From the NCBI GenBank assembly GCA_018644745.1, contig JABGPX010000309.1, positions 1 through 6,974 on the forward strand: 6,974 nt of DNA. The letters run 5' to 3'. Of this stretch, positions 6,072-6,974 are shown in pieces; position 1 is the stretch's first letter; the number at the start of each line of letters is the position of its first letter. A program made the position numbers and the translations under genes. Below the pieces are notes generated by a model, which was given only the letters and a program-made list of their open reading frames with translations, ran no database searches and had not been told where the DNA came from. The DNA is from Spirochaetales bacterium. GTDB taxonomy: Bacteria > Spirochaetota > Spirochaetia > ARS1246.

Positions 6072-6974
6072 TGTACTCCCCACAAGGATATGAGATTCAC
6101 CACAACCTGGGAGGCCCTTTCCATAACCTGGAGGGATGCCCATTCACTTCGGCTGTGGTAACTGTTACCGCCGGTGAAAATGTTAGGAGTGGGAATTCCC
6201 ATAGCACTGAGACGGGCACCGTCGGTACCCCCGCGAATGATTTTGAGAACCGGCTCGATGCCTGTTTGCCGAACCGCCTCCTCGAGAAGACCCATGACCT
6301 TTGGTTCATCCTGGAGATACTCTCTCATATTTACATACTGGGCTGATTCTTCAGTTTGAGCTGTACCCCCGGGGAACTGGGCTTCAATCGCTGCGCACAG
6401 GGCGTCTATAGCCTTTTTACGCCGTTCGATCTCGGTCTTTTCAAAATCCCGGAGAAACACCGTCAGTTTAGATTCCTCGGGAGTACCGGCGAGCTCGAGA
6501 GGAAGATAAAAGCCAAAGCGTCCATCAGTCGCCTCCGGGCTTTCATTTCTGGGAAGCATCGAGACGAAACTTGCCGCCATTGTTACCGCGTTCACCAGTT
6601 TTCCTCGGGCGGTTCCCGAATGAATCGAGATGCCGGCGAAAGTTATATCCACCTTCACCGCGTGAAAGCACTCGGCCTCGATTGTTCCTTCGACATCGCC
6701 ATCGAGGGTATAGCAGCACAGGCTTCGAAGCTTGTCGACCGGAAACTGATTCATCCCCTTTCCAGTCTCCTCATCAGGGGTAAAAATCAGCTCAACGCCG
6801 CCGTGCTTGAAATCCGGATGAGCCATGATCCAGGCTGCCGCCGTCATGATCTCAGCGACGCCGGCCTTATCGTCGGCACCGAGGAGGGTGGTACCGTCGG
6901 ATGTAATAATAGTATCTCCAATCCTACCGGCAAGTACCTCGTTTTCCGACGGATCAATTATTATCCCGTCCTCG
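6068..6974 (-). CDS. pepT: Peptidase T (tripeptide aminopeptidase), 5' end outside window
   Basis: This cytoplasmic M20-family zinc peptidase releases the N-terminal residue from tripeptides. The window holds the last 301 residues of a protein normally about 410 long; roughly 105 N-terminal residues, with the first zinc His and its neighbouring Asp, lie beyond the right edge. Numbering visible residues from the edge, TLLGADDKAG (29-38) carries the bridging Asp34, and FTPDEETGKG (64-73) has the catalytic Glu68 and the zinc ligand Glu69. LDGD (90-93) has the zinc ligand Asp91. ISIHSGTARGK matches the lid/dimerisation domain, RGGTDGARLS the substrate-binding stretch, and NSYHSRSEW the zinc ligand His273. 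Spacing between these motifs agrees with known PepT enzymes. An internal ATG at 6847 is not the real start, because conserved PepT sequence continues in frame before it. The TGA stop overlaps the ATG of the FecR-domain gene by four bases, so the two are likely cotranscribed. Confidence 0.95.
   Translation of the reverse strand, partial: EDGIIIDPSENEVLAGRIGDTIITSDGTTLLGADDKAGVAEIMTAAAWIMAHPDFKHGGVELIFTPDEETGKGMNQFPVDKLRSLCCYTLDGDVEGTIEAECFHAVKVDITFAGISIHSGTARGKLVNAVTMAASFVSMLPRNESPEATDGRFGFYLPLELAGTPEESKLTVFLRDFEKTEIERRKKAIDALCAAIEAQFPGGTAQTEESAQYVNMREYLQDEPKVMGLLEEAVRQTGIEPVLKIIRGGTDGARLSAMGIPTPNIFTGGNSYHSRSEWASLQVMERASQVVVNLISLWGVQ

Noticed and set aside
6072..6143. Longer start (ATG 6143) for the FecR-domain gene, adding 24 residues.
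   Set aside because: The extra residues overlap conserved pepT coding sequence, are not signal-peptide-like and would bury the clear signal peptide starting at ATG 6071, which also has its own ribosome binding site.
6845..6847. ATG at 6847 as the start of pepT.
   Set aside because: Conserved PepT sequence including GADDKAG lies upstream in the same frame, so the gene continues beyond the right edge.

Overview
This window most likely comes from a spirochaete (Spirochaetales-type) chromosome. The evidence is indirect. Two lipoprotein signal peptides have lipoboxes (one, F-F-S-C, of the relaxed kind common in spirochaetes). There is also a stand-alone exported FecR-domain protein, a CsgG/FlgT-like protein with a C-terminal outer-membrane barrel, and large lipoproteins with a LamG fold. 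Base composition is balanced and coding density is very high. I see no tRNA, rRNA, CRISPR array, insertion sequence or phage gene, and no gene-free stretch longer than 104 bases.

Layout from left to right. (A) Positions 1-3706, minus strand: a tandem set of three exported proteins transcribed right to left. They are an acidic multidomain LamG-containing lipoprotein (1859-3706), a protein with a CsgG/FlgT-like periplasmic part and a C-terminal barrel (515-1813), and an LPP20-like lipoprotein cut by the left window edge (1-491). Gaps of 45 and 23 bases suggest an operon. (B) Positions 3707-3810: a 104-base divergent promoter region. (C) Positions 3811-4923, plus strand: alr, a complete alanine racemase with every expected active-site residue. 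(D) Positions 4920-6974, minus strand: the C-terminal three quarters of pepT (tripeptidase T), followed with an ATGA overlap by an exported FecR-domain protein. That gene's stop codon lies in the same CTAG palindrome as the stop of alr.

Two groups are familiar metabolism: Alr supplies D-alanine for peptidoglycan and PepT trims tripeptides in the cytoplasm. The remaining four genes encode envelope proteins with no assigned function. The most interesting part is region A, where a FlgT/CsgG-like barrel protein sits directly before an LPP20-like lipoprotein and after a large acidic lipoprotein. This could be a small uncharacterised outer-membrane assembly, but that is inference. The second point of interest is the divergent promoter region: alr has no Shine-Dalgarno sequence, and a near-consensus promoter would start its transcript at or next to the start codon, so it may be leaderless.
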